Below, in pieces: positions 1 to 6,951 of a DNA stretch of 63,234 bases. This DNA is from Clostridium sp. GTDB lineage: Bacteria; Bacillota; Clostridia; Lachnospirales; Lachnospiraceae. The position numbers and the translations under genes were made by a program. The stretch spans positions 1-63,234 of the forward strand of contig JAMPEW010000014.1 of assembly GCA_023664775.1 (NCBI GenBank), read 5' to 3'. Under the pieces are notes generated by a model. That model was given only the letters and a program-made list of their open reading frames with translations. It did no database searches and was not told the origin of the DNA. Every line of letters begins with the position of its first letter. Position 1 is the first letter of the stretch.

Positions 1-155
1 GCTGTGGCAATATAAAAAGTATTAAAGGCACTTTGTTCATTTATAAGAAAGTTCTTCGAACTTCCTTATAAGGCAGGATTAAAAATCCTGCTAAGATGCG
101 CCCAAAGTGCCATGAAAGCTGTGGCGGTATAAAAAGTATTAAAGGCACTTTGTTC
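1..155. repeat. Direct repeat, two 38-bp copies
   Basis: Copy A occupies 1-38 and copy B 118-155. They match at 36 of 38 positions; the only difference is AA versus GG after GCTGTGGC. The repeat period is 117 bp and the first copy touches the window edge, so a longer array may lie upstream. The core AAGGCACTTTGT also appears at 3552-3563 ahead of the Tad operon. No coding sense is apparent. Confidence 0.75.
27..111. repeat. Nested inverted repeat (three-stem structure)
   Basis: An outer stem GGCACTTTG (27-35) pairs with CAAAGTGCC (103-111). It encloses two further hairpins: TTATAAG/CTTATAA with AAGTTC/GAACTT inside it (41-71), and GCAGGATT/AATCCTGC (73-91). This clover-like fold would form in RNA or in cruciform DNA. 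It resembles a short non-autonomous repeat element or a structured leader. It does not have the acceptor and anticodon features of a tRNA. Confidence 0.55.
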
Positions 156-167
156 TGTAGCTGGGGC

Positions 168-196
168 TTGAAAAAAAATAAGAAATATTATATCAT
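168..196 (+). promoter_or_regulatory. Promoter for the DHH phosphoesterase gene
   Basis: TTGAAA at 168-173 is followed after exactly 17 bp by TATCAT at 191-196. This is a good sigma-A-type match, with a 5' leader of about 45 bases before the ATG at 249. AGGGGAAA just before the start supplies the ribosome site. Confidence 0.5.
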
Positions 197-248
197 TAGT
201 GTGGTTATATAAAAGTCTGATTAAAATTATGGGTAAAGGGGAAATATT

Positions 249-1175
249 ATGAGATTAGTTACACGTTCAGATTTTGATGGATTAGCATGTGGCGCTCTGC
301 TGAAAGAGGCAGGAATCATAGACCATTGGACGTTTGCCCACCCGAAGGATTTACAGGACGGGCTTATTCCGATTGATGAAAATGACTGCCTTGCAAATGT
401 ACCTTTTGTAGAGGGCTGTGGTTTGTGGTTTGACCACCATTCAAGTGAGTTTGAGAGAAATCAGCTTGCGGGTAAATACAAGGGTGAAAGCCGTATTACG
501 CCTTCCTGTGCACGTATTATATATGAGTATTACGGTGGGAGGGAGAGATTTCCGCAGTTTGATGACATGATGGAGGCGGTTGATAAGGTTGACTCGGGAA
601 ACCTTACCGTAGATGAGGTGCTTCATCCTCAGGGTTGGATTCTTGTAGGCTTTCTTATGGATCCAAGGACAGGTCTTGGAAGATGGAGAAATTTCACAAT
701 TCCAAACTACAAGCTTATGGAGGAGCTGATTGACGCATGCCGAACCATGACGACAGAGGAGATACTTGCACTTCCTGATGTAGTTGAGAGAATAGAGGTT
801 TACAACGAGCAGACTGAGAAGTTTAAGGAAATGGTGCTTGCACACACAAGGGTTGAAAAGGATGTCATTATTTCAGATTTGAGAGGCGTTGACCCGATAT
901 ATACTGGAAACAGGTTTTACATATACAGTCTTTATCCTGAACAGAATATATCAGTATGGATTGTAAACGGCAAGGGCGGCAAGGGCTGTTCGGCTGCTGT
1001 AGGCTACAGCATAATAAATAAAACCTCAAATGTTGACGTAGGAAGCCTTATGCTTAAATATGGCGGAGGGGGTCATAAGAAGGTTGGAACCTGCCAGTTT
1101 TCTGATGAAAACATGGATGAGCAGCTTCCAAAGCTGATTGATGAGATTGTTAATTACAAGGAAGCTGCGAATTAA
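249..1175 (+). CDS. DHH-family phosphoesterase
   Basis: This 308-residue cytoplasmic protein belongs to the DHH/DHHA1 superfamily of manganese-dependent phosphoesterases, which includes RecJ, NrnA and PPX-type enzymes. Residues 5-15 (TRSDFDGLACG) and the DHH triplet at 62-64 are the metal-binding signatures. A glycine-rich GGGGH segment near residue 273 marks the C-terminal DHHA1 substrate-binding subdomain. Homologues are often labelled exopolyphosphatase, but the true substrate (nanoRNA, cyclic dinucleotide-derived pNpN, or another phosphodiester) cannot be read from sequence. It is monocistronic, with its own promoter upstream and a strong terminator downstream. The start has AGGGG seven or so bases upstream. 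The family call is firm and the substrate unknown. Confidence 0.85.
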   Translation: MRLVTRSDFDGLACGALLKEAGIIDHWTFAHPKDLQDGLIPIDENDCLANVPFVEGCGLWFDHHSSEFERNQLAGKYKGESRITPSCARIIYEYYGGRERFPQFDDMMEAVDKVDSGNLTVDEVLHPQGWILVGFLMDPRTGLGRWRNFTIPNYKLMEELIDACRTMTTEEILALPDVVERIEVYNEQTEKFKEMVLAHTRVEKDVIISDLRGVDPIYTGNRFYIYSLYPEQNISVWIVNGKGGKGCSAAVGYSIINKTSNVDVGSLMLKYGGGGHKKVGTCQFSDENMDEQLPKLIDEIVNYKEAAN

Positions 1176-1242
1176 AAAGGCAAATAAAAAAGAAAAGCAC
1201 ACGGTTTCTTTTGTATCTGTAAAACTAAATGTTGTATCTTAG

Positions 1243-1306
1243 AAAAGGGGCTGTCGCTCTAAGGGTATTTTCGTAATGAATATTCTTGATGTGACAACCC
1301 CTTTTT
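1243..1306 (+). terminator. Rho-independent terminator after the DHH gene
   Basis: AAAAGGGG-C-TGTC at 1243-1255 pairs with GACA-A-CCCCTTTT at about 1293-1304 and runs straight into a T tract. The loop is long, about 37 bases. It lies 67 bases past the stop codon at 1175. Confidence 0.75.
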
Positions 1307-1362
1307 TATTTGGACAGTTATGCTTGTTATATAGCGTTTGTTTCAAGATATTCTTGGTTCTG

Positions 1363-1480
1363 TTAGAGTATTTGATTATGTTAGAGTATATTTGATTATG
1401 CTAGAGTATATTTGATTATGTTAGAGAGTGTTTGATTATGTTGGCGTGTGTCTGATTCTGATAGAGCGTGTTTGATTATC
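1363..1480. repeat. Degenerate 20-bp tandem repeat, six units
   Basis: Six head-to-tail units with consensus TTAGAGTATATTTGATTATG start at 1363 (18 bp), 1381, 1401, 1421, 1441 and 1461. Divergence increases to the right. There are no spacers between units, so this is not a CRISPR array. It sits in the gene-free 1307-1835 stretch between the DHH terminator and the Rpn gene. The rest of that stretch contains only the promoter pair at 1512-1557 and an AT-rich leader. Confidence 0.8.
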
Positions 1481-1511
1481 TTTTAGTTTGTGTTTTTTAA
1501 ATGATTCATGA

Positions 1512-1557
1512 TTGTTAAAAAAAATATATTGCATTATATACAAATATGTGCTATCAT
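1512..1557 (+). promoter_or_regulatory. Two overlapping promoters for the Rpn gene
   Basis: TTGTTA (1512-1517), a 17-bp spacer, then TATATA (1535-1540) form one candidate. TTGCAT (1529-1534), a 17-bp spacer, then TATCAT (1552-1557), preceded by an extended -10 TG, form a second. Both would give a long leader of about 270-300 bases before the ATG at 1836. Confidence 0.45.
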
Positions 1558-1802
1558 TTTTCTAAAGCATAAGTCTTTCAATTCTGTTTTGGGGTTTAAA
1601 TCCCATTCAAAAAATCAGAAAAATTCGGAACTTCGATGCTTTGAGTTCATTACATTACAATTTAAGCAGAGAGGTTGTCCGTATTTGAGAAGGATGCTGT
1701 ATGCAGATGTTTTACTGGGGATTTTATTGTGGTATGGATGACATTCCAATACAAACGGAATTTTATTACAAGAATAATTTTAGTAAGACAGATTTGGGTA
1801 AC

Positions 1803-1828
1803 CTCCTGCGACATTTGGTTAAAGGAGG
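1803..1828 (+). promoter_or_regulatory. Ribosome site facing an anti-SD sequence
   Basis: The Shine-Dalgarno AGGAGG (1823-1828) of the Rpn gene has an exact complement, CCTCCT, at 1803-1808, with a 14-base loop between. In the long leader this hairpin would hide the ribosome site. It also decides the start: ATG 1836 lies seven bases beyond AGGAGG, so the in-frame ATG at 1701 is not used. Confidence 0.5.
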
Positions 1829-1835
1829 AAACCAT

Positions 1836-2798
1836 ATGAAAAACAATGAGAAATCGAAACATGGAACAAAACAAGAACAAGGCATAAAGCAAAAGCTACT
1901 CACATGGGAGCAGTGGCAGGAGCTTACAGGCATACAGACAGTGATACGGGAATACAAAGATACGGTATTTCGTATGCTGCACAGGGACAAGAGAAAACTG
2001 CTTGCACTTTACAACGGCGTAAACGGAACAGACTACGATAACCCTGACGATTTGGAGATTGTCACGCTTGAAAATGCCATTTACATGAGCTGTAAAAATG
2101 ACGTTGCCTGCGTCATAGATTTTACCTTTGACATGTACGAGCAGCAGTCAACGGTAAACCCCAATATGCCATTTCGCTATCTGCGGTATGTTTCAAGGGT
2201 ATTTGAAAAGCTTACGATATATGATAATATTTATTCAAGGAAATTAATTAAGCTTCCAACACCTAAGTTTATCGTATTTTACAATGGAAGCGAACCACAG
2301 CCTGAATGTAGAGAATATAGGTTATCAGACGCATATATGACAAAGACGGCAAAGGTAAGTCTTGAGCTTATTGTGACACAGCTTAATATCAATGAGGGTT
2401 ACAACAGCGAGTTACTGGAGAAATGCCCTGACCTGTTCCAGTATATGCAGTATGTTTCAAAAATACGTGAGTATAATAAAGATATGCCCCTTGAGGAAGC
2501 AGTGCCAAAAGCTGTTGCTGAATGTATCAATGAGGGAATATTAAAGGAATTTCTTTTATTAAACAAGGCGGAGGTAGTGAGTATGAGTATATTTGAATAT
2601 GATGCGGAATTACATATGCAGATGGAGCGTGAGGAAGCATTTGAGGATGGACGTGCAGAGGGAATAGAACAGGGAAATAAACAGTCAGCTTTAAGAATGA
2701 TAGAAGCAGGAAAGCTGTCTTTGGAGGAAATCGCACTGTATTCTAATCTTACATTGGAGCAGGTGCTTGAATTAGAAAAGGAGCTGCAACCGGTATGA
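1836..2798 (+). CDS. Rpn-family PD-(D/E)XK nuclease
   Basis: The product is 320 residues and matches the Rpn (recombination-promoting nuclease / PDDEXK transposase-like) family common in Lachnospiraceae. Signs are KDTVFRML (41-48), the acidic pair at 88-89, D95 and the YEQQSTVNPNMP segment (101-112), which together form the nuclease core. LIKLPTPKFIVFYNG follows further on. Residues 250-320 form the variable tail (MSIFEYD..., then EGIEQG, then a short helical end). E. coli Rpn proteins are DNA nucleases linked to phage defence, and their tails can also be made separately as an antitoxin. This tail has its own ATG with GGAGG eight bases upstream. Two further copies of the tail follow directly. 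No transposon ends are visible. The family call is confident; the defence role is inferred. Confidence 0.85.
   Translation: MKNNEKSKHGTKQEQGIKQKLLTWEQWQELTGIQTVIREYKDTVFRMLHRDKRKLLALYNGVNGTDYDNPDDLEIVTLENAIYMSCKNDVACVIDFTFDMYEQQSTVNPNMPFRYLRYVSRVFEKLTIYDNIYSRKLIKLPTPKFIVFYNGSEPQPECREYRLSDAYMTKTAKVSLELIVTQLNINEGYNSELLEKCPDLFQYMQYVSKIREYNKDMPLEEAVPKAVAECINEGILKEFLLLNKAEVVSMSIFEYDAELHMQMEREEAFEDGRAEGIEQGNKQSALRMIEAGKLSLEEIALYSNLTLEQVLELEKELQPV
2583..2798 (+). CDS. Candidate intragenic Rpn tail protein (RpnS-like)
   Basis: An in-frame ATG at 2583 inside the nuclease gene is preceded by GGAGG at 2570-2574, eight bases away. It would give a 71-residue product beginning MSIFEYDAELHMQMEREE. In E. 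coli Rpn systems a small protein made from an internal start inhibits the full-length nuclease. The same reading here is supported because exactly this segment, starting at exactly this ATG, has been duplicated downstream as free genes. Separate translation is inferred and not shown. Confidence 0.45.
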   Translation: MSIFEYDAELHMQMEREEAFEDGRAEGIEQGNKQSALRMIEAGKLSLEEIALYSNLTLEQVLELEKELQPV

Positions 2799-3034
2799 GC
2801 ATATTTGAATATGATGCGGAATTACATATGCAGATGGAGCGTGAGGAAGCTTTTGAGGATGGACTTGCAGAGGGAATAGAACAAGGAATAGAGCAGGGAA
2901 TAGAACAGGGAAATAAACAGTCAGCGTTAAGAATGATAGAAGCAGGAAAGCTGTCTTTGGAGGAAATTGCACTGTATTCTAATCTTACATTGGAGCAGGT
3001 GCTTGAATTAGAAAAAGAGCTGCAGCCGGTATGA
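2795..3034 (+). CDS. Free-standing second copy of the Rpn tail
   Basis: This 79-residue protein is almost identical to residues 250-320 of the upstream nuclease. It differs mainly by eight extra residues (GIEQGIEQ) from expansion of a 12-bp repeat. Its ATG overlaps the nuclease stop as ATGA, which favours termination-reinitiation coupling, and AAAGGAG lies at 2777-2783. It contains no nuclease residues. If the tail is an antitoxin or oligomerisation module, this copy raises its dose over the nuclease. It could instead be a recent duplication without function, but the intact frame and start argue for expression. Confidence 0.6.
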   Translation: MSIFEYDAELHMQMEREEAFEDGLAEGIEQGIEQGIEQGNKQSALRMIEAGKLSLEEIALYSNLTLEQVLELEKELQPV

Positions 3035-3192
3035 GTATATTTGAATATGATGCGGAATTACATATGAAGATGGAGCGTGAGGAGAATGTTGTGGTTATAT
3101 CAGAAATATATAAAGCTGCTGAAGCATTTGCCCTTGATTACGATGAGGCGCTTGTATATGAGGCCTATCAGAAGCAGTATACAACTGTTTAA
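3031..3192 (+). CDS. Third, diverged copy of the Rpn tail
   Basis: Again joined by an ATGA overlap (3031-3034), this 53-residue frame begins MSIFEYDAELHMKMEREE like the two copies before it. It then switches to an unrelated ending (ENVVVISEIYKAAEAF through EAYQKQYTTV). The ending lacks the GIEQ repeat and the LSLEEIALYSNL segment. The ribosome site is weak, so it would depend on coupling. It may be the remnant of an older Rpn gene whose tail had this other ending, or a hybrid small protein. Function is unknown. Confidence 0.5.
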   Translation: MSIFEYDAELHMKMEREENVVVISEIYKAAEAFALDYDEALVYEAYQKQYTTV

Positions 3193-3338
3193 ACTGATAA
3201 AACCAAGATTTTCCATTAATTAAAAGAGAGTGCAAGATAAATTTTAAATTAAAAAATTACTTTACATAACTAAAAAATGGCGATTTATTGGACATAAGGC
3301 AACAAAATAAAGTCGTCAAAAAGTTACTAATTACAAGG

Positions 3339-3366
3339 GTCGGCGTAAATATTCGCCGACTTTTTT
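3339..3366 (+). terminator. Strong terminator upstream of the Tad operon
   Basis: GTCGGCG (3339-3345), an 8-base loop, CGCCGAC (3354-3360) and then six T residues. It ends the Rpn transcript and insulates the Tad operon. It begins about 145 bases after the last tail copy; nothing else is recognisable in 3193-3338. Confidence 0.85.
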
Positions 3367-3419
3367 CTGTACAAATTGTACAGTTTTTCTTTACAAAATG
3401 TCGCTTTACATTTTGTAAA
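3367..3419. promoter_or_regulatory. Two palindromic operator candidates
   Basis: CTGTACA-AAT-TGTACAG (3367-3383) is a perfect palindrome with 7-bp arms. TTTACAAAATGT (3390-3401) pairs perfectly with ACATTTTGTAAA (3408-3419) across six bases. The right arm covers the -35 box of the promoter at 3405-3434. Twelve-bp arms without a following T tract fit a dimeric repressor site better than a terminator. Confidence 0.5.
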
Positions 3420-3434
3420 TTCTTATGATATAGT
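3405..3434 (+). promoter_or_regulatory. Promoter of the Tad pilus operon
   Basis: TTTACA (3405-3410), an 18-bp spacer and TATAGT (3429-3434). The leader to the first start codon at 3598 would be about 155 bases. In that leader I see only the AAGGCACTTTGT repeat core at 3552-3563. Confidence 0.5.
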
Positions 3435-3597
3435 TTACCTGTGTTCAAGAGATAATGTTCGGTTATCTTGAGTTCACAGTCATATAGTCAATCTTATTTC
3501 TATTTTTTCAAATGTTTAAAAATGATTTGCAATGTGAAATTGAAGTTTTTTAAGGCACTTTGTCTTATTTGGCAAAGGTGTTTTACAAGGAAGGGAT

Positions 3598-4029
3598 GTG
3601 ATAAAGGTAACGCTTATTTTTATTGTGATGCTTGCGGGTGCTGCGGTCATATTTGACTTTAAGACGTTCCGCATACCAAACGGACTTAATTTTCTCGGTT
3701 TTATAACGGGAGTTATATACAACCTGATTAAGTACGGATTTGGGGAGGCAGGAAAAAGTATTTTATGGTCTGTCATTACCATAGCGGCGCTTTTCGTATT
3801 ATATGCGTCGGGCGTTTTGGGGGCTGGCGACATTAAGCTTTATGCAGCATTGTCCACATTTGTGCACATGAGAATTATTTATATCATTGTCATGTCCTTT
3901 GTGGCTGCCGCCTTATACGGAGCTTTGCTTGTACTAAAAAGAGGAGGCAGTTTGAGGGAGAGGACACGCATACATATGTCGCTGCCTGTGTTTGTGGGCG
4001 TTTTGCTTTGTGGTGTTTGTTTTCTTTAA
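3598..4029 (+). CDS. Prepilin peptidase, TadV/CpaA type
   Basis: A 143-residue polytopic membrane aspartyl protease of the A24 family that cleaves the leader of the Flp prepilin in the membrane. The two catalytic aspartates are visible: one near residue 20 in DFKTFRIPN and one in GAGDIKL near residue 79. The length fits the short CpaA-type enzymes, which lack the N-methylating domain of PilD. The start is a GTG preceded by AAGGAAGGG. It is the first gene of the Tad operon, and its substrate is probably the small pilin encoded at 8404. Confidence 0.85.
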   Translation: MIKVTLIFIVMLAGAAVIFDFKTFRIPNGLNFLGFITGVIYNLIKYGFGEAGKSILWSVITIAALFVLYASGVLGAGDIKLYAALSTFVHMRIIYIIVMSFVAAALYGALLVLKRGGSLRERTRIHMSLPVFVGVLLCGVCFL

Positions 4030-4068
4030 TGTGTGGATTTATTGTTATGAGATTTACAGGAGGAGGTA

Positions 4069-4974
4069 ATGTTTTCTTATAAAATTGGGATATACGGGTC
4101 TGATTTACATTACAGTGTAAGGCTGATGGAATACATGAACGGACATGATGACATTCCACTGAAAGCTTCCGTTTTTTCAACGTGGGAGTCCGTCCGTGAA
4201 TATATCGGACAAAATGATTTGGATTTGCTTGTTTTGGATGGCAAATGTCCTGAAGAAAAAAGCGATGTTCCTGTGTTGTACCTAAGTGAACAAAGGAATG
4301 TAGAGGATCGTATATTCAAATACCAAAATGCAGGGCAGATTGCAAAGCACATCACTCATTTTTTGGGGCAAAAAAGCATCAGCATAAAGGAAAACGGTAT
4401 ATGGCTTGCTGTATATTCGCCGGTGGGAAGATGTGGAAAAACGACATTGTCAAAATGTTTATCCCGCTATTTTGAACACAGTCTTTATGTGGGGCTTGAG
4501 GATTTTCCCAGTGACAGTGCTGACGATGCGGCACAAAAAAATGGAGAGCTGTTTTTATATTATTTGGCAAGCATGAATGAAAAAATATTGGAGCAGATAC
4601 ATGGGTGTGGGGGAAGGGAGATGATGGATTTTGACAGCCTTACGGCAACGGTATGTTATTTGGAGTGGAGGCTTGCTGATAAAAATTTGAAATGGTTTAA
4701 AAGCCTGTTATCCGAAAAAAGACATTATAATGCAGTGGTTTTCGATATGGGTGTGTCAGCCCTTGCCTCGCTTGATACATTACAGCTTTTTGACAGGATT
4801 ATTGTGCCTGCCCTACAGGATGAACATAGTAAACAGAAGCTTTCCTGTTTCAGCGATTTTATCAAAAAAAATGGGGATAGGCAGCTTGCAGAAAAAATTA
4901 AGTACATTACATTTTCAAAAAAAGATTTTGAGGAGGGAAGTATAAAGGAAATGATAGAGAAGGGAGCTATATAG
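4069..4974 (+). CDS. TadZ/CpaE-like MinD-family protein
   Basis: A 301-residue protein with an N-terminal receiver-like region (1-105) and a C-terminal MinD/ParA-type domain. The ATP loop near residues 115-125 (YSPVGRCGKTTLS) is a recognisable Walker A variant. The rest of the domain keeps the VVFDMG and IIVPALQD strands. TadZ proteins place the Tad machine at a site on the cytoplasmic membrane. AGGAGG is just ahead of the ATG. Next to tadA the assignment is secure by context. The receiver-like half has no clear phospho-acceptor and is probably not a classical response regulator. Confidence 0.8.
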   Translation: MFSYKIGIYGSDLHYSVRLMEYMNGHDDIPLKASVFSTWESVREYIGQNDLDLLVLDGKCPEEKSDVPVLYLSEQRNVEDRIFKYQNAGQIAKHITHFLGQKSISIKENGIWLAVYSPVGRCGKTTLSKCLSRYFEHSLYVGLEDFPSDSADDAAQKNGELFLYYLASMNEKILEQIHGCGGREMMDFDSLTATVCYLEWRLADKNLKWFKSLLSEKRHYNAVVFDMGVSALASLDTLQLFDRIIVPALQDEHSKQKLSCFSDFIKKNGDRQLAEKIKYITFSKKDFEEGSIKEMIEKGAI

Positions 4975-4975
4975 C

Positions 4976-6220
4976 TTGAAGGAAACAGGAATTAAAGAAA
5001 AGCTGAAAGCAAGAATTATATCTGACATAGATATGAGTGCGGAGATTATGGATGAGGACATAGGCAGGGTAATAGATAAATGCATATTGGAGGAAAGTGC
5101 AAATACATATATCCCGCTGAAAGAAAAGGTCCAGCTTAGGATAGAGCTGTTTAATTCATTAAGACGGCTTGATGTTCTGACTGAGCTTTTGGAGGATGAT
5201 GAGATAACTGAAATAATGGTGAACGGACCTGACAGCATTTATATTGAAAAATCGGGACGTCTTATGAAAACGGATAAAAGCTTTGAGTCGGAGGAACGCC
5301 TGCGGTCAGTTATGCAGCAGATTGTGGCAGGCTGCAACAGAAGAATCAATGAATCAAGCCCTATCGTTGATGCAAGGCTTAAGGATGGTTCAAGAGTCAA
5401 CATCGTTCAAAATCCTGTCTCGCTATGCGGACCCGTTATAACAATAAGGAGATTTCCAAATAAGCCTGTGGACATGGAACGGCTCATTGCGCTTGAAAGT
5501 CTTGACAAAAATGTAGCTTTTTTGCTTCGGATGCTTGTGGAAAGCGGATTTAACATTTTTATATCAGGGGGAACCGGTTCGGGAAAAACAACATTTTTAA
5601 ATGCCTTGTCAAATTATATTCCAAAAGAGGAAAGGATTATAACGATTGAAGACTCGGCAGAGCTTCAAATTCAGGGGGTAAGCAATCTTGTAAGGCTTGA
5701 AGCGAAAAATGCAAATTTAGAGGGTGAAAATGCGGTTACAATCCGGGATTTGATAAAGACAAGCCTTAGAATGAGGCCTGATAGAATTATTGTTGGGGAG
5801 GTAAGAGATGCGGCGGCAATAGACATGCTTGCGGCTATGGGAACAGGGCATGATGGAAGTCTGAGTACAGGACATGCAAATTCTGCCGCTGACATGATAA
5901 GCAGGCTTGAGATGATGGTGCTTATGGGGATGGATATTCCGATTGCTGCCGTAAGAAGCCAAATTGCCTCGGTAGTGGATATTATTATTCATTTGGGAAG
6001 ACTGCGAGATGGAACAAGAAGGGTACTTCGTATCGAGGAGGTGAATGGTATGGTGGAAGGAAACGTGAACCTAAATAGTCTTTTCGAGTTTGTGGAAATG
6101 GGGGAAGAAAACGGAAGGCTAAAGGGTGTTTTGAAAAAAATGAATGACATTATAAATGTAAGCAAGCTTGAAAGTGCAGGAAAGCTTGAAATGTACAGGG
6201 AGGCATGCTGTGAGGTATAA
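4976..6220 (+). CDS. TadA/CpaF pilus assembly ATPase
   Basis: A 414-residue secretion ATPase of the VirB11/PilT superfamily that powers assembly of Flp pili from the cytoplasmic face. It shows Walker A GGTGSGKTTF near residues 198-207, the Walker B-side GEVRDAAAIDML, and the CpaF-type TGHDGSLSTGHANS histidine box. The N-terminal helical domain (1-100) has the ITEIMVNGPD motif typical of CpaF. The start is a TTG one base after the TAG of the preceding gene, with AGAAGGGAG upstream. Length and motifs are normal for the family. Confidence 0.93.
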   Translation: MKETGIKEKLKARIISDIDMSAEIMDEDIGRVIDKCILEESANTYIPLKEKVQLRIELFNSLRRLDVLTELLEDDEITEIMVNGPDSIYIEKSGRLMKTDKSFESEERLRSVMQQIVAGCNRRINESSPIVDARLKDGSRVNIVQNPVSLCGPVITIRRFPNKPVDMERLIALESLDKNVAFLLRMLVESGFNIFISGGTGSGKTTFLNALSNYIPKEERIITIEDSAELQIQGVSNLVRLEAKNANLEGENAVTIRDLIKTSLRMRPDRIIVGEVRDAAAIDMLAAMGTGHDGSLSTGHANSAADMISRLEMMVLMGMDIPIAAVRSQIASVVDIIIHLGRLRDGTRRVLRIEEVNGMVEGNVNLNSLFEFVEMGEENGRLKGVLKKMNDIINVSKLESAGKLEMYREACCEV

Positions 6221-6947
6221 ACCGTATAGTCCCAAAACTGACTGGTACATTTTTACCGTTCTATATCTTGGGGCGGTCGGGGTGATATGTGGGTTTTTGT
6301 TTTATGATGCACTGTGGGGAGCTGCCTTTACAATTCCGTATTTGGCGTACATTTACAGGAAACGGAAGCAGGATTTTGTGACAGGCAGAAGGCGGCGGCT
6401 GAAGGAAGAATTTAAAAATGTAATATCGGGTGTATCAGGCGCGTTGCAGGCAGGGTATTCCATAGAAAATGCATTTACATATGTTCTTTCGGAAACAAAA
6501 TCTGATGAGACGGATTATCTGCTTGAGGAGGATTTAAAGCTTTTAATCAATGGAATGCAGTGTGGAAAGGGCTTGGAGCAGGGACTAAAGGAGCTGGGGG
6601 ACAAAAGTGGTATTGAGGAGATAAAGGAGCTTGCATATCTTGTCAAAACTGCTGGGATATATGGAGGAAATCTCATAAGGCTCATGGGACAGTGTGCGAG
6701 AAGTATAACTGAAAAAAGCACAACGGAGCTGGAAATAAATACAATGGTTGCCTCTAAACGTCTTGAGGGAAAAATTATGTCCGTAATACCGTTTTTTATC
6801 ATGCTGTATCTGAGACTGACAGGTGTGTCATATATTGAGGTTTTGTACAAAACGGTTTGGGGACATGTATTTATGACAATATGTCTTACAGGGATTGTAC
6901 TTACATCAATGTCAATAGATAAAATAATAAATAATCTGAAGGAGTGA
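6210..6947 (+). CDS. TadB-like inner membrane platform protein
   Basis: A 245-residue membrane protein of the type II secretion F family that forms the platform with TadC. Two N-terminal membrane segments flank a short loop, then a cytoplasmic helical T2SSF domain (SGVSGALQAGYSIENAF, CARSITEKSTTELEI), then two C-terminal membrane segments. I chose GTG 6210 because GGGAGG lies six bases upstream. An in-frame ATG at 6168 has no ribosome site. The gene overlaps tadA by 11 bases. Confidence 0.85.
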   Translation: MRYKPYSPKTDWYIFTVLYLGAVGVICGFLFYDALWGAAFTIPYLAYIYRKRKQDFVTGRRRRLKEEFKNVISGVSGALQAGYSIENAFTYVLSETKSDETDYLLEEDLKLLINGMQCGKGLEQGLKELGDKSGIEEIKELAYLVKTAGIYGGNLIRLMGQCARSITEKSTTELEINTMVASKRLEGKIMSVIPFFIMLYLRLTGVSYIEVLYKTVWGHVFMTICLTGIVLTSMSIDKIINNLKE

Positions 6948-6951
6948 AACA

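Larger units (their letters stand above)
2583..3084 (+). repeat. Tandem triplication of the Rpn tail segment
   Basis: The units are 2583-2794 (212 bp), 2795-3030 (236 bp) and a partial third, 3031-3084. Each begins at the same ATGAGTATATTTGAATATGA. The first two differ by 24 bp, two extra units of a GGAATAGAACAG-type 12-mer at 2873-2920, plus a few substitutions. Neither unit length is a multiple of three, so each copy sits in a new frame and each join forms ATGA. Confidence 0.9.

Noticed and set aside
27-111. tRNA or known riboswitch at the left edge
   Set aside because: Three stems are present, but there is no anticodon loop, CCA-type end or conserved aptamer core that I can recognise.
1363-1480. 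CRISPR-like array
   Set aside because: The 20-bp units are contiguous with no spacers, and there are no cas genes in the window.
1701-1835. Longer N terminus for the Rpn nuclease
   Set aside because: The added 45 residues have no ribosome site and do not look like the family. ATG 1836 has AGGAGG at the right distance.
1836-2798. Active transposase of an insertion sequence
   Set aside because: The family is sometimes labelled transposase, but no terminal inverted repeats or target duplications flank it, and its core is a PD-(D/E)XK nuclease fold.
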